Shown here piece after piece: positions 44,358 through 51,619 of a stretch of DNA of 64,000 nt (position 1 is the first letter of the stretch; each line of letters starts with the position of its first letter). Where the stretch lies: NCBI GenBank assembly GCA_965249775.1, contig OZ252253.1, forward strand, positions 3,410,001 through 3,474,000, given 5' to 3'. Source of the DNA: UBA822 sp965249775 (lineage in GTDB: Bacteria; Gemmatimonadota; Gemmatimonadetes; Longimicrobiales; Gaopeijiaceae). The notes beneath the pieces were generated by a model. It did not search any database, was not told the DNA's origin, and was given only the letters and a program-made list of their open reading frames with translations. Both the position numbers and the translations under genes were made by a program.

Positions 44358-44855
44358 TCAGAAATCCAGTGCCGAGTCTTCATGGCGGGCCGGGTCATCC
44401 AACCGACCCAGCTGGTGCCGCTGCTCGGCCGTAATTGGGTGCCGACCGGCGTAGCCTCCGCTCAGTTCGTGCCAATACGCCACCTCGGGCTCGCCCGACT
44501 GCCAGCAGAGATAAACCCAGCGGCCGTCCAGGGTGGTTGGAAAGTCGACCAGGCCGTGCTCGAGACCGCCGACCGGAAAGCGGATGTCCCGGTCGATGAG
44601 CCGCTGTTGGATGAGCTCTTCGATCGCCCGGCGGTACTCCGAGAGAGAATGACGATGCTGCGCGTACTCCTCGTGATCCGGGTTGTCGCTTTGCGAGACG
44701 AGGTCGCCCCAAAGAGCGTCCAGCACGGCCAGCTGGTCCATCTTGCTGCCCGCTGCGTCGCGAAGGCTTTGGATCTGATCGAGCGCGGCCCGCACCTCAG
44801 CAAGCATCTCGTTTGCCTCGTCGACCGTAAAAGCGTGATGGCCCATGGTCGCCAC
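44358..44855 (-). CDS. DUF2203 protein
   Basis: The 165-residue cytoplasmic protein matches DUF2203: AFTVDEANEMLAEVRAALDQIQSLRD at the start, a central helical region, then GLEHGLVDFPTTLDGRWVYLCWQSGEPEVAYWHELSGGYAGRHPI. This C-terminal block is the family's conserved signature. The family has no assigned function. Upstream gene order gives no more clues; its start is adjacent to a small membrane protein reading the other way. Confidence 0.82.
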   Translation of the reverse strand: MATMGHHAFTVDEANEMLAEVRAALDQIQSLRDAAGSKMDQLAVLDALWGDLVSQSDNPDHEEYAQHRHSLSEYRRAIEELIQQRLIDRDIRFPVGGLEHGLVDFPTTLDGRWVYLCWQSGEPEVAYWHELSGGYAGRHPITAEQRHQLGRLDDPARHEDSALDF

Positions 44856-44988
44856 AGTAGCAGATGTGCCAGGGCGGATTCAATCCCCTATCTTGTGATT
44901 CGCCGGATCGAGCCGACTGACGAGAGTGCTCAAAGCGAGCTCAGCGGCCCGTAGACGGCTCTCGTAACGAACGACTGGAGGAATCCTA

Positions 44989-45228
44989 GTGGATTGGTTA
45001 GCTGCTCGGTGGCGGTGGGTGCTCCTGGCTATCGTATTGTTGTTTGCGCTCAACAATCTCGCGGGTATAGTCGCCGGTTCCCTGGGATTGATTGCCTTCG
45101 CCAACCGGATCACCGGTCGTGTTCTGAGTGCGCGGAGAATGGTTGAACAGGTCCAACAGATTGTCGGCAATCCCGATGCGCCCCGGGAAGACCCACGTCA
45201 CATCCCGCCGCCCGACGATCAGCCATAG
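44989..45228 (+). CDS. Small membrane protein (79 aa)
   Basis: A GTG-initiated frame (44989; GGAGGA lies about ten bases upstream) encodes a single hydrophobic helix (WVLLAIVLLFALNNLAGIVAGSLGLIAF) followed by a charged, proline-rich tail (REDPRHIPPPDD). No family recognised. Good ribosome binding site and clear membrane segment support it as real. Confidence 0.55.
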   Translation: MDWLAARWRWVLLAIVLLFALNNLAGIVAGSLGLIAFANRITGRVLSARRMVEQVQQIVGNPDAPREDPRHIPPPDDQP

Positions 45229-45238
45229 CTTTTTGATA

Positions 45239-45283
45239 AGAGTACCATTCAGTTTCGTGGATCCCGCCGGAATGGAGGTTGAG
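45239..45283 (+). promoter_or_regulatory. Conserved leader of secreted paralog 2
   Basis: AGAGTACCATTCAGTTTCGT followed by GGATCCCGCCGGAATGGAGG is closely similar to the leaders at 18613-18653 and 63852-63895 and the bicupin leader near 6120. It includes the Shine-Dalgarno sequence. Confidence 0.5.
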
Positions 45284-46327
45284 ATGACGCGTTTCGCCGC
45301 TCTACTTTTCGCCGTCCTTTGTACAACCGCAGCGCCCGGCCTGGTCTCGAGCGTGGCGGCGCAGAACAGAACCTCCGATGCCGAGTGGGAAGTCCCCAGG
45401 ACTGTTGACGGCCGTCCGGATTTTCACGGAAACTGGACGAACTCGACACTCACTCCGTTCGAGCGCCGTGAAGGTAGCGAGCCTCTCTACACCGCTGATG
45501 AGGTCGCCGAGCTCGAACAACGACCAGTGGACCGCTTCATCCGCGGGACCGCGCCGAGTGACCCGAACCGCGCGGCACCGACAGCGGGCCGCTCGGTCGG
45601 CACGTACAACGAGATCTACTGGGAGCGGGGGACGCGGGTAGCCATCGTCAAGGGCGAGGCCCGAACCTCTCTGGTGACCAATCCGGCGAGCGGCCGCATC
45701 CCGGCCCGTACTCCGGAGGCTGAGCGGCTGGTCCAGGAGCGCCGGGACCTCAGAAGCCAATTCGGCCAATACGACCACCCCGAGATGAGGCCACTCGGTG
45801 AGCGCTGCATCTTTTTCGGTTCCCCTTCCGGCCCCCCCATGCTTCCCGTCGGGGCGTACAACTCCAACTACGTCATCGTACAGACGGCCGATCATTTGAT
45901 GATCATGTCGGAGATGGTCCACGATGCGCGGATCATCAAGATTGGCGAGCCCGACCCGATGCCCAAGAGCCTCCGTCCATACTTCGGCAACTCCTGGGGT
46001 CGGTGGGAAGGCGACGTACTCGTGGTCGAGACCACGAACATCAGCCCACTACAGACTGTCCGGGGGGTCCCACTTTCCGATGAGGGCAGGGTGATCGAAC
46101 GCTTCAGTCGGGTCGACGAGGAGACGATCCTCTACGAGTTCACGATTGATGATCCCGAGAGGTGGACCCAACCGTGGGGCGGAGAGATCCCGATCAACAA
46201 GCTGCATGCCCGTGTCTACGAATACGCTTGTCACGAGGGCAACTACAGTCTGGAGGGCGTTCTGAGCGGCGCGCGTTATCAGGAGAGGATGGAAGCACAG
46301 GGATCGAGTGACTCCAGGCGTGACTGA
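45284..46327 (+). CDS. Secreted protein of unknown function, paralog 2
   Basis: The 347-residue protein has a signal peptide and the same motif series as the gene at 18654: VPRTVDGRPDFHGNWTN, YNEIYWERGTRVA, RCIFFGSPSGPPMLP, NSNYVIVQTADHLMIMSEMVHDARII, WEGDVLVVETTNI, and YEYACHEGNYSLEGVLSGARYQER. The family is uncharacterised. The NHL-repeat gene starts within its last 20 bases, so the two may be translated together. Confidence 0.8.
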   Translation: MTRFAALLFAVLCTTAAPGLVSSVAAQNRTSDAEWEVPRTVDGRPDFHGNWTNSTLTPFERREGSEPLYTADEVAELEQRPVDRFIRGTAPSDPNRAAPTAGRSVGTYNEIYWERGTRVAIVKGEARTSLVTNPASGRIPARTPEAERLVQERRDLRSQFGQYDHPEMRPLGERCIFFGSPSGPPMLPVGAYNSNYVIVQTADHLMIMSEMVHDARIIKIGEPDPMPKSLRPYFGNSWGRWEGDVLVVETTNISPLQTVRGVPLSDEGRVIERFSRVDEETILYEFTIDDPERWTQPWGGEIPINKLHARVYEYACHEGNYSLEGVLSGARYQERMEAQGSSDSRRD

Positions 46328-47300
46328 GAGCCGGCGACGGATCAGTCCGCTTCTGTGCTGCCTGCTCGTACTCCTCGCCGGCCGGCAAACGAGCGCGCAG
46401 GTCGTCGACTACACCGAAGTACCCGACTGGCCTGACCCGGCCACGTCGGCAGCCGGCACAGCAGCGGCGTGGAACTTCGGTCAGGTAGCGGCGGTGGCGA
46501 CCAGCGCGAACGGGCGCATCCTGATGCTGCATCGCGGTGCCCGGCCGATCATGTCGTTCGAGAGCGGCGGGCGGTTCGTCCGCGCGTGGGGCGACGCGCT
46601 CTTCAGCAACGGCAAGATCATCATCATCGCGCCGGCTGATCGCGTGGCTGGGCAGTCGGGCTACACGGCAGTCTACGGAGCGGCGGGGTGCCATGCGTGC
46701 GGGGCTCACTCGGTGCGTGTCGATCCGGATGGCAACATCTGGGTGGTCGACGCGCCCGGCCACGTCGTCTACAAGATGAGCCCCCAAGGGCGTGTGCTGA
46801 TGGAGCTCGGCTCGAAGGGCGTCGCCGGCATGAGCCCGAACACGTTCAACCTGCCGACCGACGTGGCCTTCGGCCCGAATGGCGACGTGTACGTGAGCGA
46901 CGGCTATGGCAACGCCCGCGTCGTGAAATACGCGGCCGACGGACGATATAGGCTCGAGTGGGGAAGCCGCGGCACCGGGCCGGGGGAGTTCGGCCTTCCA
47001 CACAATCTGGTGGTCGACGCGGAGGGTCGTGTCTATGTGACCGATCGTGACAACCAGCGGGTGCAGGTGTTCACACCGGAGGGCGGGTTCCTGACGGAGT
47101 GGCCCAATATCGGCGCCGTCTCCGCCCTATTCATGACCGCCGAACAGCAGATCTGGACCGGCGGCACGCTTCGGAACCTCGAGGGCGTGGCGCTGGCGAG
47201 ATTGCCGGGGGGCAACGGAGGGCACGGCATGACCATGACCGACGCCGGAGAGGTGTTCGTGGCGCAGCTGGCAGGACGCGTGCAGAAGTTCATCGAATGA
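46308..47300 (+). CDS. Secreted NHL-repeat beta-propeller protein
   Basis: GTG 46308 overlaps the preceding gene by 20 bases. The 330-residue protein has a signal peptide (about residues 1-30) and NHL-type blades: HSVRVDPDGNIWVVDAPGHVVYKMSPQGRVLMELG, LPTDVAFGPNGDVYVSDGYGNARVVKYAADGRYRLEWG, and LPHNLVVDAEGRVYVTDRDNQRVQVFTPEGGFL. Such propellers bind proteins or ligands; peptidyl-alpha-hydroxyglycine lyase-like members exist. The AGCHACGAH motif near 125 is close to, but not, a CxxCH haem motif. Confidence 0.83.
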   Translation: MTPGVTESRRRISPLLCCLLVLLAGRQTSAQVVDYTEVPDWPDPATSAAGTAAAWNFGQVAAVATSANGRILMLHRGARPIMSFESGGRFVRAWGDALFSNGKIIIIAPADRVAGQSGYTAVYGAAGCHACGAHSVRVDPDGNIWVVDAPGHVVYKMSPQGRVLMELGSKGVAGMSPNTFNLPTDVAFGPNGDVYVSDGYGNARVVKYAADGRYRLEWGSRGTGPGEFGLPHNLVVDAEGRVYVTDRDNQRVQVFTPEGGFLTEWPNIGAVSALFMTAEQQIWTGGTLRNLEGVALARLPGGNGGHGMTMTDAGEVFVAQLAGRVQKFIE

Positions 47301-47335
47301 TGCCGCTACGCCATCGAGCGAGAGCTCGGCGGCAA
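47301..47335 (+). pseudogene. Short Ser/Thr kinase 5' remnant (4)
   Basis: TGCCGCTACGCCATCGAGCG followed by AGAGCTCGGCGG matches the GRYAIERELGG coding segment found in other kinase remnants. It lies directly after the NHL gene stop codon. Confidence 0.5.
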
Positions 47336-47400
47336 CACGATGTTCGTCTTTTCTCTCTCTGAGTCCCCCTTGAGCAGCTCCGCCCCCGGATTGCGTCAAG

Positions 47401-47416
47401 ATATCCGATCGGATAT
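47401..47416. promoter_or_regulatory. Perfect 16-base palindrome, likely HTH operator
   Basis: ATATCCGATCGGATAT is an exact palindrome ending eight bases before ATG 47425. It is well placed for autoregulation by the HTH protein encoded immediately downstream. Confidence 0.65.
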
Positions 47417-47424
47417 GTTGAGAT

Positions 47425-47943
47425 ATGAGCGAGATTCGGACATTACGGCGGACAGTCGGGGTGACCCAGGCCGCACTGGCGGATGCGGCGGGGACGTCAC
47501 AGCCGACTATCGCAGCCTACGAAACGGAGCGAAAGAGCCCTTCGGTCCGCACCGTCAAACGGTTGGCGGAGTCGGTTGGGCTCGAAATGAGCATGCAGTT
47601 CCATCCTCCTCTGACGAGGGAGGATCGCCGTAGCCTTTGGCTCCATCGGGCGATCGCCCAAAGGCTGGAGGAGCGGCCCCGTTGGGTGTTGCAGCGAGCC
47701 CGGGAGACGCTGAAGAGGATGCGTCACGCCAACCCCGGAGCCCGACAGTTGCTCGACGAGTGGGGTGTACTGCTGAAACGGTCGATTCCGGAATTGATCC
47801 CGGTACTCATCGATCCCGGTCCGCGCGCACGAGAACTGCGCCAGGTCACGCCATTCGCCGGAGTGCTCTCGGCCCAGGAGCGTGCAAGCGTGTACCGAAC
47901 GTTCGCCGAGGAGGAGAACAAGAGGCGGCATCGTGACTCGTGA
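47425..47943 (+). CDS. XRE-family HTH protein, putative antitoxin-like partner
   Basis: The 172-residue protein begins with an XRE helix-turn-helix (residues about 1-60: LRRTVGVTQAALADAAGTSQPTIAAYETERKSPSVRTVKRLAESVG). The remainder is helical, with WLHRAIAQRLEERPRWVLQRARETLKRM, and has no known domain. The downstream nucleotidyltransferase-like gene overlaps it by 11 bases. Together they resemble HTH/nucleotidyltransferase-type toxin-antitoxin or AbiE-like pairs. Confidence 0.8.
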   Translation: MSEIRTLRRTVGVTQAALADAAGTSQPTIAAYETERKSPSVRTVKRLAESVGLEMSMQFHPPLTREDRRSLWLHRAIAQRLEERPRWVLQRARETLKRMRHANPGARQLLDEWGVLLKRSIPELIPVLIDPGPRARELRQVTPFAGVLSAQERASVYRTFAEEENKRRHRDS

Positions 47944-48484
47944 GGGGTTCGAGCACGCGGTCCGGGCTGCGGGTGCCGTTCTAGGCGTCGACGAAGTGCT
48001 CGTGATTGGAAGCCAAGCCGTTCATGCATCTCTCGACGAACCACTCCCCGAAGAGGCTCTTCGTTCGATCGAGGTGGACGTGGCCGTTCTGGGGGACGAG
48101 GATGGACGCCGGGCCGATCTGATCGATGGCTCCATCGGAGAGGCATCCATGTTCCACCAAGAGTTCGGATACTACGCCCAAGGGGTGGTGGAACGGACGG
48201 CTGTGCTGCCCAAGGGCTGGAAGGACCGACTGGTTCGGTTCGAATCGCCGGGTACGAACGGCGTCGTCGCGCTCTGCCTAGAGCTCCACGACCTCTGGAT
48301 CTCCAAGGCGATTGCGAACCGCCAGAAGGACATTGAGTTCGCCGTCGCGCTGCTCGAAATGGGTGTCGTCGACCCAGTTGAGTTGCGTGCCCGCCTCGGA
48401 CTCGTCGCGGACCTGCCCGAGGCGGTCCGCCGAATGGTAGAAGCCCGCATTCCTGTGGCGGGATCCTCGTCCTCCGAGGACTGA
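47933..48484 (+). CDS. Nucleotidyltransferase-like (DUF6036/AbiEii-type) protein
   Basis: GTG 47933 lies after GAGGAGGAG and overlaps the HTH gene. The 183-residue protein has VLVIGSQAVHAS followed by SIEVDVAVL, a G-S-x-A...D-x-D arrangement typical of the nucleotidyltransferase fold in DUF6036/AbiEii-like proteins. HDLWISKAIANRQKDIEFAVALLE is the helical part seen in this family. It is probably the toxin or effector half of the pair; target unknown. The first Asp of the usual DxD is preceded by Glu (EVDV), so activity is uncertain. Confidence 0.72.
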   Translation: MTREGFEHAVRAAGAVLGVDEVLVIGSQAVHASLDEPLPEEALRSIEVDVAVLGDEDGRRADLIDGSIGEASMFHQEFGYYAQGVVERTAVLPKGWKDRLVRFESPGTNGVVALCLELHDLWISKAIANRQKDIEFAVALLEMGVVDPVELRARLGLVADLPEAVRRMVEARIPVAGSSSSED

Positions 48485-48515
48485 CCCGACCGGCTACGTA
48501 ATCTTCCCTCCATCG

Positions 48516-48533
48516 CTACGTCATCCGACGTAG
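48516..48533. promoter_or_regulatory. Inverted repeat CTACGTC-ATCC-GACGTAG, candidate operator
   Basis: Perfect seven-base arms with a four-base spacer, about 75 bases before the next gene. It resembles the site at 12793-12810. No adjacent regulator gene is obvious except the HTH protein upstream, whose own palindrome has a different sequence. Confidence 0.45.
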
Positions 48534-48607
48534 AGAGAAGCCTCCTCTCTCGCGGCATCTTGGTCTTGCGAAAAGGCATTCCTTGTACCGAGAGCAGGAG
48601 ATTCATC

Positions 48608-48979
48608 GTGCAGAAGATCACTCAGATCACGGCCCGGTGGACCGTTCTCACGATGGTCCTCGCCGCGTTGTTAGTCCTACTGCCTGCCGAGCAGGCCAGT
48701 GCTCAGGCCGAGAAAGAGAGAGCTGGTAGCGTCCAACAGACCGCGCCAACGAATAGCGCCGCGAGCCTCCTTCGCGTGCCGCCACTGACAGAGAGCTCCG
48801 CCCGGCTTCTGGGGACTCCGCCTGACGGCGTGCTCTCATCATCCGATGGGGACCCCCTTCCTCCGGTGCTCCGGCTGTCAAGAAGAACCAAAGAGATTGT
48901 CGCCATGAGCCTTATCGCGGCCATTATCATCTTGGGGGTCGCTGGGGTATTGTCATACCCTGGCCCGGACCCTCCATAG
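48608..48979 (+). CDS. Small envelope protein with signal peptide and C-terminal helix
   Basis: GTG 48608 begins a signal peptide (VLTMVLAALLVLLPAEQASAQ) in a protein of 123 residues. A low-complexity central part follows, then one transmembrane helix near the C-terminus (IVAMSLIAAIIILGVAGVLSY) and PGPDPP. No family recognised. GAGCAGGAG lies 9-17 bases upstream of the start. Confidence 0.6.
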   Translation: MQKITQITARWTVLTMVLAALLVLLPAEQASAQAEKERAGSVQQTAPTNSAASLLRVPPLTESSARLLGTPPDGVLSSSDGDPLPPVLRLSRRTKEIVAMSLIAAIIILGVAGVLSYPGPDPP

Positions 48980-49212
48980 CGTACCGGCTGTCGGTTTGTT
49001 GCTGATCCGACAGATGGGGTCCCAGAAACCAAAACTCACTGCTCACCCGTAGTGCATACGTGGGCGGTGGCTGTGCAAGGTGAACGGGGGGAACCCCACC
49101 GCTCTGGTGGCCGATCCTCCCGCAGCACGCCAAGCGGGCCGGTCGGCTGATCTTTCCCCCCCTAGGAGTGCGCTTGCATGATTGCATGCGCCTGAAGGGA
49201 TGGGTCAGCACA

Positions 49213-50586
49213 ATGAGCGACCTGGACATCGAGAAGGTTGATTCCCGCATCACTGCTTTTAGAGGCGAGCTTTCGTCCAAGCACGACGAGCTGATGGCCC
49301 GCGCCAAGGATCAGGGACGGGTCAGCGGCAGCATCAACGCTCCGCCGGTCTCCCAGGAGGAGCCCTACCCGTTCGAGGGGGAGCTTCGGGCGAAGTACCA
49401 GCAGCACGTCGCGGAGCTGAGTCAGCTCGCCCAGCCCCTCCTCGAGGGCTATCACGCCGAATACTCGAGGGTCGAGCAGAGTCTAGGGAGAACCGATTCC
49501 GAGTGGAAAGCGCTCGAGGCGGAGGCACTCGAGGACCTCGACCACAACACCACAGAGCGGAGGGAGCGGACAAAGGAGCGTCACCAACACCGCCTAGACG
49601 TCATCGACGACGAGATCGATACGCAGATTCAGGCCCCCTACAATCTCGCCCAGGAACGGCTCAAGGACGAGAGCGACAAAGTGGGTCGTCAGTTTCTGGA
49701 CATCTGGCTCAAGTCCAGATGGCTATACGTGCTCTTTCTCGCGCTCATCGGCATCGCCGAGTTTCCCTTGAACCTCAAGGTCTTCGAAAATTTCCGGGAA
49801 GGCGTGACGTCGACGATGCTCATGGCCGCGAGTCTCGTCTTGGCGATCCCTCTCGCTGCGCACTTCAGTGGCCTTTCGCTCAAACGGCGCCGGGAACGAG
49901 GCATCAACTGGGCCTTCTTCACGATCCTGACCGGGATGATCGTCGCGCTGAGCGTGTACGCCGGTCTACTTCGCTCCGAATACATCGCGACGCTGACCGA
50001 CTACAACGACCCGATCAACATGCCCACGTTCGTCTTGATCGCGGTCCTCCTCTTCACGGTCGGCCTCCTGCTCGCGTACGGCCACTACGACGAGAGCTCC
50101 CAGTTCCAGTCCGCCTGGGAGAAGTTCAATCGTGCCGAATCCGAGTTCCACCGGGAAAAGCCCGTGTATGAAGAGCTGAGGAGGAAGGAGTTGGATCGCT
50201 ACGGGGACGAGCGTATGCTGATCGATCAAGAGTACAGCGCGGCAAAGCACAAGGTCGACTCCATGGAGTCGCAGGAGGTGAACAAGCGGTTCGAACTAGC
50301 CGCGCTCCACGACTCTACGCTGGCCGTCCTGGTCGCTACCGAGACGCAATGCCAAGCCCGCTACGTCGAGGCGGTCATGCGGTTTCGGACCGTAAACCTG
50401 CAGGCCCGGCGAAACCACGCGGAGCCCGTCTGTTTCAAGAGTGATCCTCAGCCGCTGGAGTTTCTCTTCGACGGCTATGCGGAGCTCGATCACAACCGGC
50501 GCAAACCACTGGAGGCCGCGGTCGGATCGGTAGGCACGGTGGGATCCGTAGGAGCCGTCGACTCGGTAGGAGGCCCGACCCAATGA
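49213..50586 (+). CDS. Coiled-coil membrane protein of unknown function (module gene 1)
   Basis: ATG 49213 gives a 457-residue protein (an upstream ATG at 49168 is also in frame). Residues about 1-160 are helical and coiled coil. Four membrane helices follow (WLYVLFLALIGIAEFPL, MLMAASLVLAIPLAAHF, WAFFTILTGMIVALSVYAGLL, FVLIAVLLFTVGLLLAY). A second coiled coil covers about 295-400. The C-terminus is repetitive (VGSVGTVGSVGAVDSVGG). The stop codon overlaps the next gene's start. No known family; the symmetrical coil-membrane-coil layout suggests a scaffold. Confidence 0.7.
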   Translation: MSDLDIEKVDSRITAFRGELSSKHDELMARAKDQGRVSGSINAPPVSQEEPYPFEGELRAKYQQHVAELSQLAQPLLEGYHAEYSRVEQSLGRTDSEWKALEAEALEDLDHNTTERRERTKERHQHRLDVIDDEIDTQIQAPYNLAQERLKDESDKVGRQFLDIWLKSRWLYVLFLALIGIAEFPLNLKVFENFREGVTSTMLMAASLVLAIPLAAHFSGLSLKRRRERGINWAFFTILTGMIVALSVYAGLLRSEYIATLTDYNDPINMPTFVLIAVLLFTVGLLLAYGHYDESSQFQSAWEKFNRAESEFHREKPVYEELRRKELDRYGDERMLIDQEYSAAKHKVDSMESQEVNKRFELAALHDSTLAVLVATETQCQARYVEAVMRFRTVNLQARRNHAEPVCFKSDPQPLEFLFDGYAELDHNRRKPLEAAVGSVGTVGSVGAVDSVGGPTQ

Positions 50587-51380
50587 CGCGCGGGGGTGTC
50601 CGGGCTTTTCGTCCCGTTGCCCGGACGCTGGTGGTAGGGCTCTGGGGTCTCTCGGCTGTGGGTACTCTCACAGCCGCGGGTTGTGATCAGCCGCCCCCTC
50701 GGCAGTCCCAGGTCGATGTCTTCATAGACATGACCGAGATCGAGGAGCTCGGAGGGGACGCGTCCCATCTTCAGGAGAGCCTCGATGCGATCATCGGGAT
50801 GGTGAGCGGGGAGGATCACCAGCTCGACTACGGCACGATCACGCTCTTCCCGATCTATGACTTCGCCTCGAGCACCCCCAAGATCGCTGCTATCTCGCGA
50901 GGCAGTCGCAACGATAACCGCCTCAATCGCCTGGACGAGATCGCCGCGTTTCGTTCAGAAGTCGAGACGGGTATCCATGATCTCCTGAGTCAGTTTGCGG
51001 ATTTCAAGACCTCTGGGGTCGGGTCCACCTATCTCGAGTCGTATATCGTCGAGCCCGTTTGCAGGCGCCTCCAGCATGTCGAGAATCCAGATGTTGATTG
51101 GCACGTGATCATTTTCTCGGACATGCTGGAGAAATCGACCATTCTTTCGCTTTACGACGAGAGCAAGACGGACGAGGAGGTGTTGGAGGTGCTGGCAGGG
51201 CACTGCCTTGGCGATAGGCCGTTGCCTCGGGTGTGTTTGCAGGTGGTCTATCAGCCTCTAAAGGCGAATGATCGACGGGTGCTTCGGGCGCGGCGGATCT
51301 GGGAGGAATTTTTTCGTGGGCAGGTCCGTAGTGATGGCGGGAGGTGTTTGCACTTTGATACTTTCTTGCACCTGGATTGA
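50583..51380 (+). CDS. Lipoprotein with VWA-like domain (module gene 2)
   Basis: The gene overlaps the previous one by four bases (ATGA). The 265-residue protein has a lipoprotein signal (ending TLTAAGC). The mature protein starts with a strand ending in VDVFIDMTE, like the first strand of a von Willebrand A fold, then a helical region, GSTYLESYIVEP, and WHVIIFSDMLEK, like VWA strand 4 with an Asp. The metal-site residues are partly retained. It probably works with the coiled-coil membrane protein. Confidence 0.68.
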   Translation: MTRGGVRAFRPVARTLVVGLWGLSAVGTLTAAGCDQPPPRQSQVDVFIDMTEIEELGGDASHLQESLDAIIGMVSGEDHQLDYGTITLFPIYDFASSTPKIAAISRGSRNDNRLNRLDEIAAFRSEVETGIHDLLSQFADFKTSGVGSTYLESYIVEPVCRRLQHVENPDVDWHVIIFSDMLEKSTILSLYDESKTDEEVLEVLAGHCLGDRPLPRVCLQVVYQPLKANDRRVLRARRIWEEFFRGQVRSDGGRCLHFDTFLHLD

Positions 51381-51407
51381 TTCAAGAACTCGAAACCGGA
51401 GGACGCC

Positions 51408-51581
51408 GTGAGTGAGCGAAAGAAGGGCGGAGGAAGAAAGGAAGTCGTGCGTGGCGGGATCAGCCTCGGTAGCGCCCTGGCGATCGCCATTTCCTGGTCG
51501 CTGCATCAGTCGATCTTATGGGCGATCATCCACGGCGTCTTTTCTTGGTTCTACGTGATCTACTACGCGCTCACTCGCTGA
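51408..51581 (+). CDS. Small membrane protein, 57 aa (module gene 3)
   Basis: A GTG at 51408 follows CCGGAGGACGCC. The frame gives VSERKKGGGRKEVVRGGISL and continues to a membrane segment with SLGSALAIAISWSLHQSILWAIIHGVFSWFYVIYYALTR. I know similar small proteins with LG-ALA--ISW--N-SI-WAI-HG-FSW-YV-YY from many Gram-negative genomes, all unassigned. Two short helices with tryptophans and a His are likely. It is too short for ordinary gene calling and follows the lipoprotein gene in the same direction. Confidence 0.7.
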   Translation: MSERKKGGGRKEVVRGGISLGSALAIAISWSLHQSILWAIIHGVFSWFYVIYYALTR

Positions 51582-51619
51582 CATCCAGCATTTCCGGGGG
51601 GCGTGGGACGGAGTCGGTT

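Noticed and set aside
46680..46710. AGCHACGAH in the NHL protein as a c-type haem site
   Set aside because: The motif CHAC does not contain the CxxCH order, so haem attachment is not expected.
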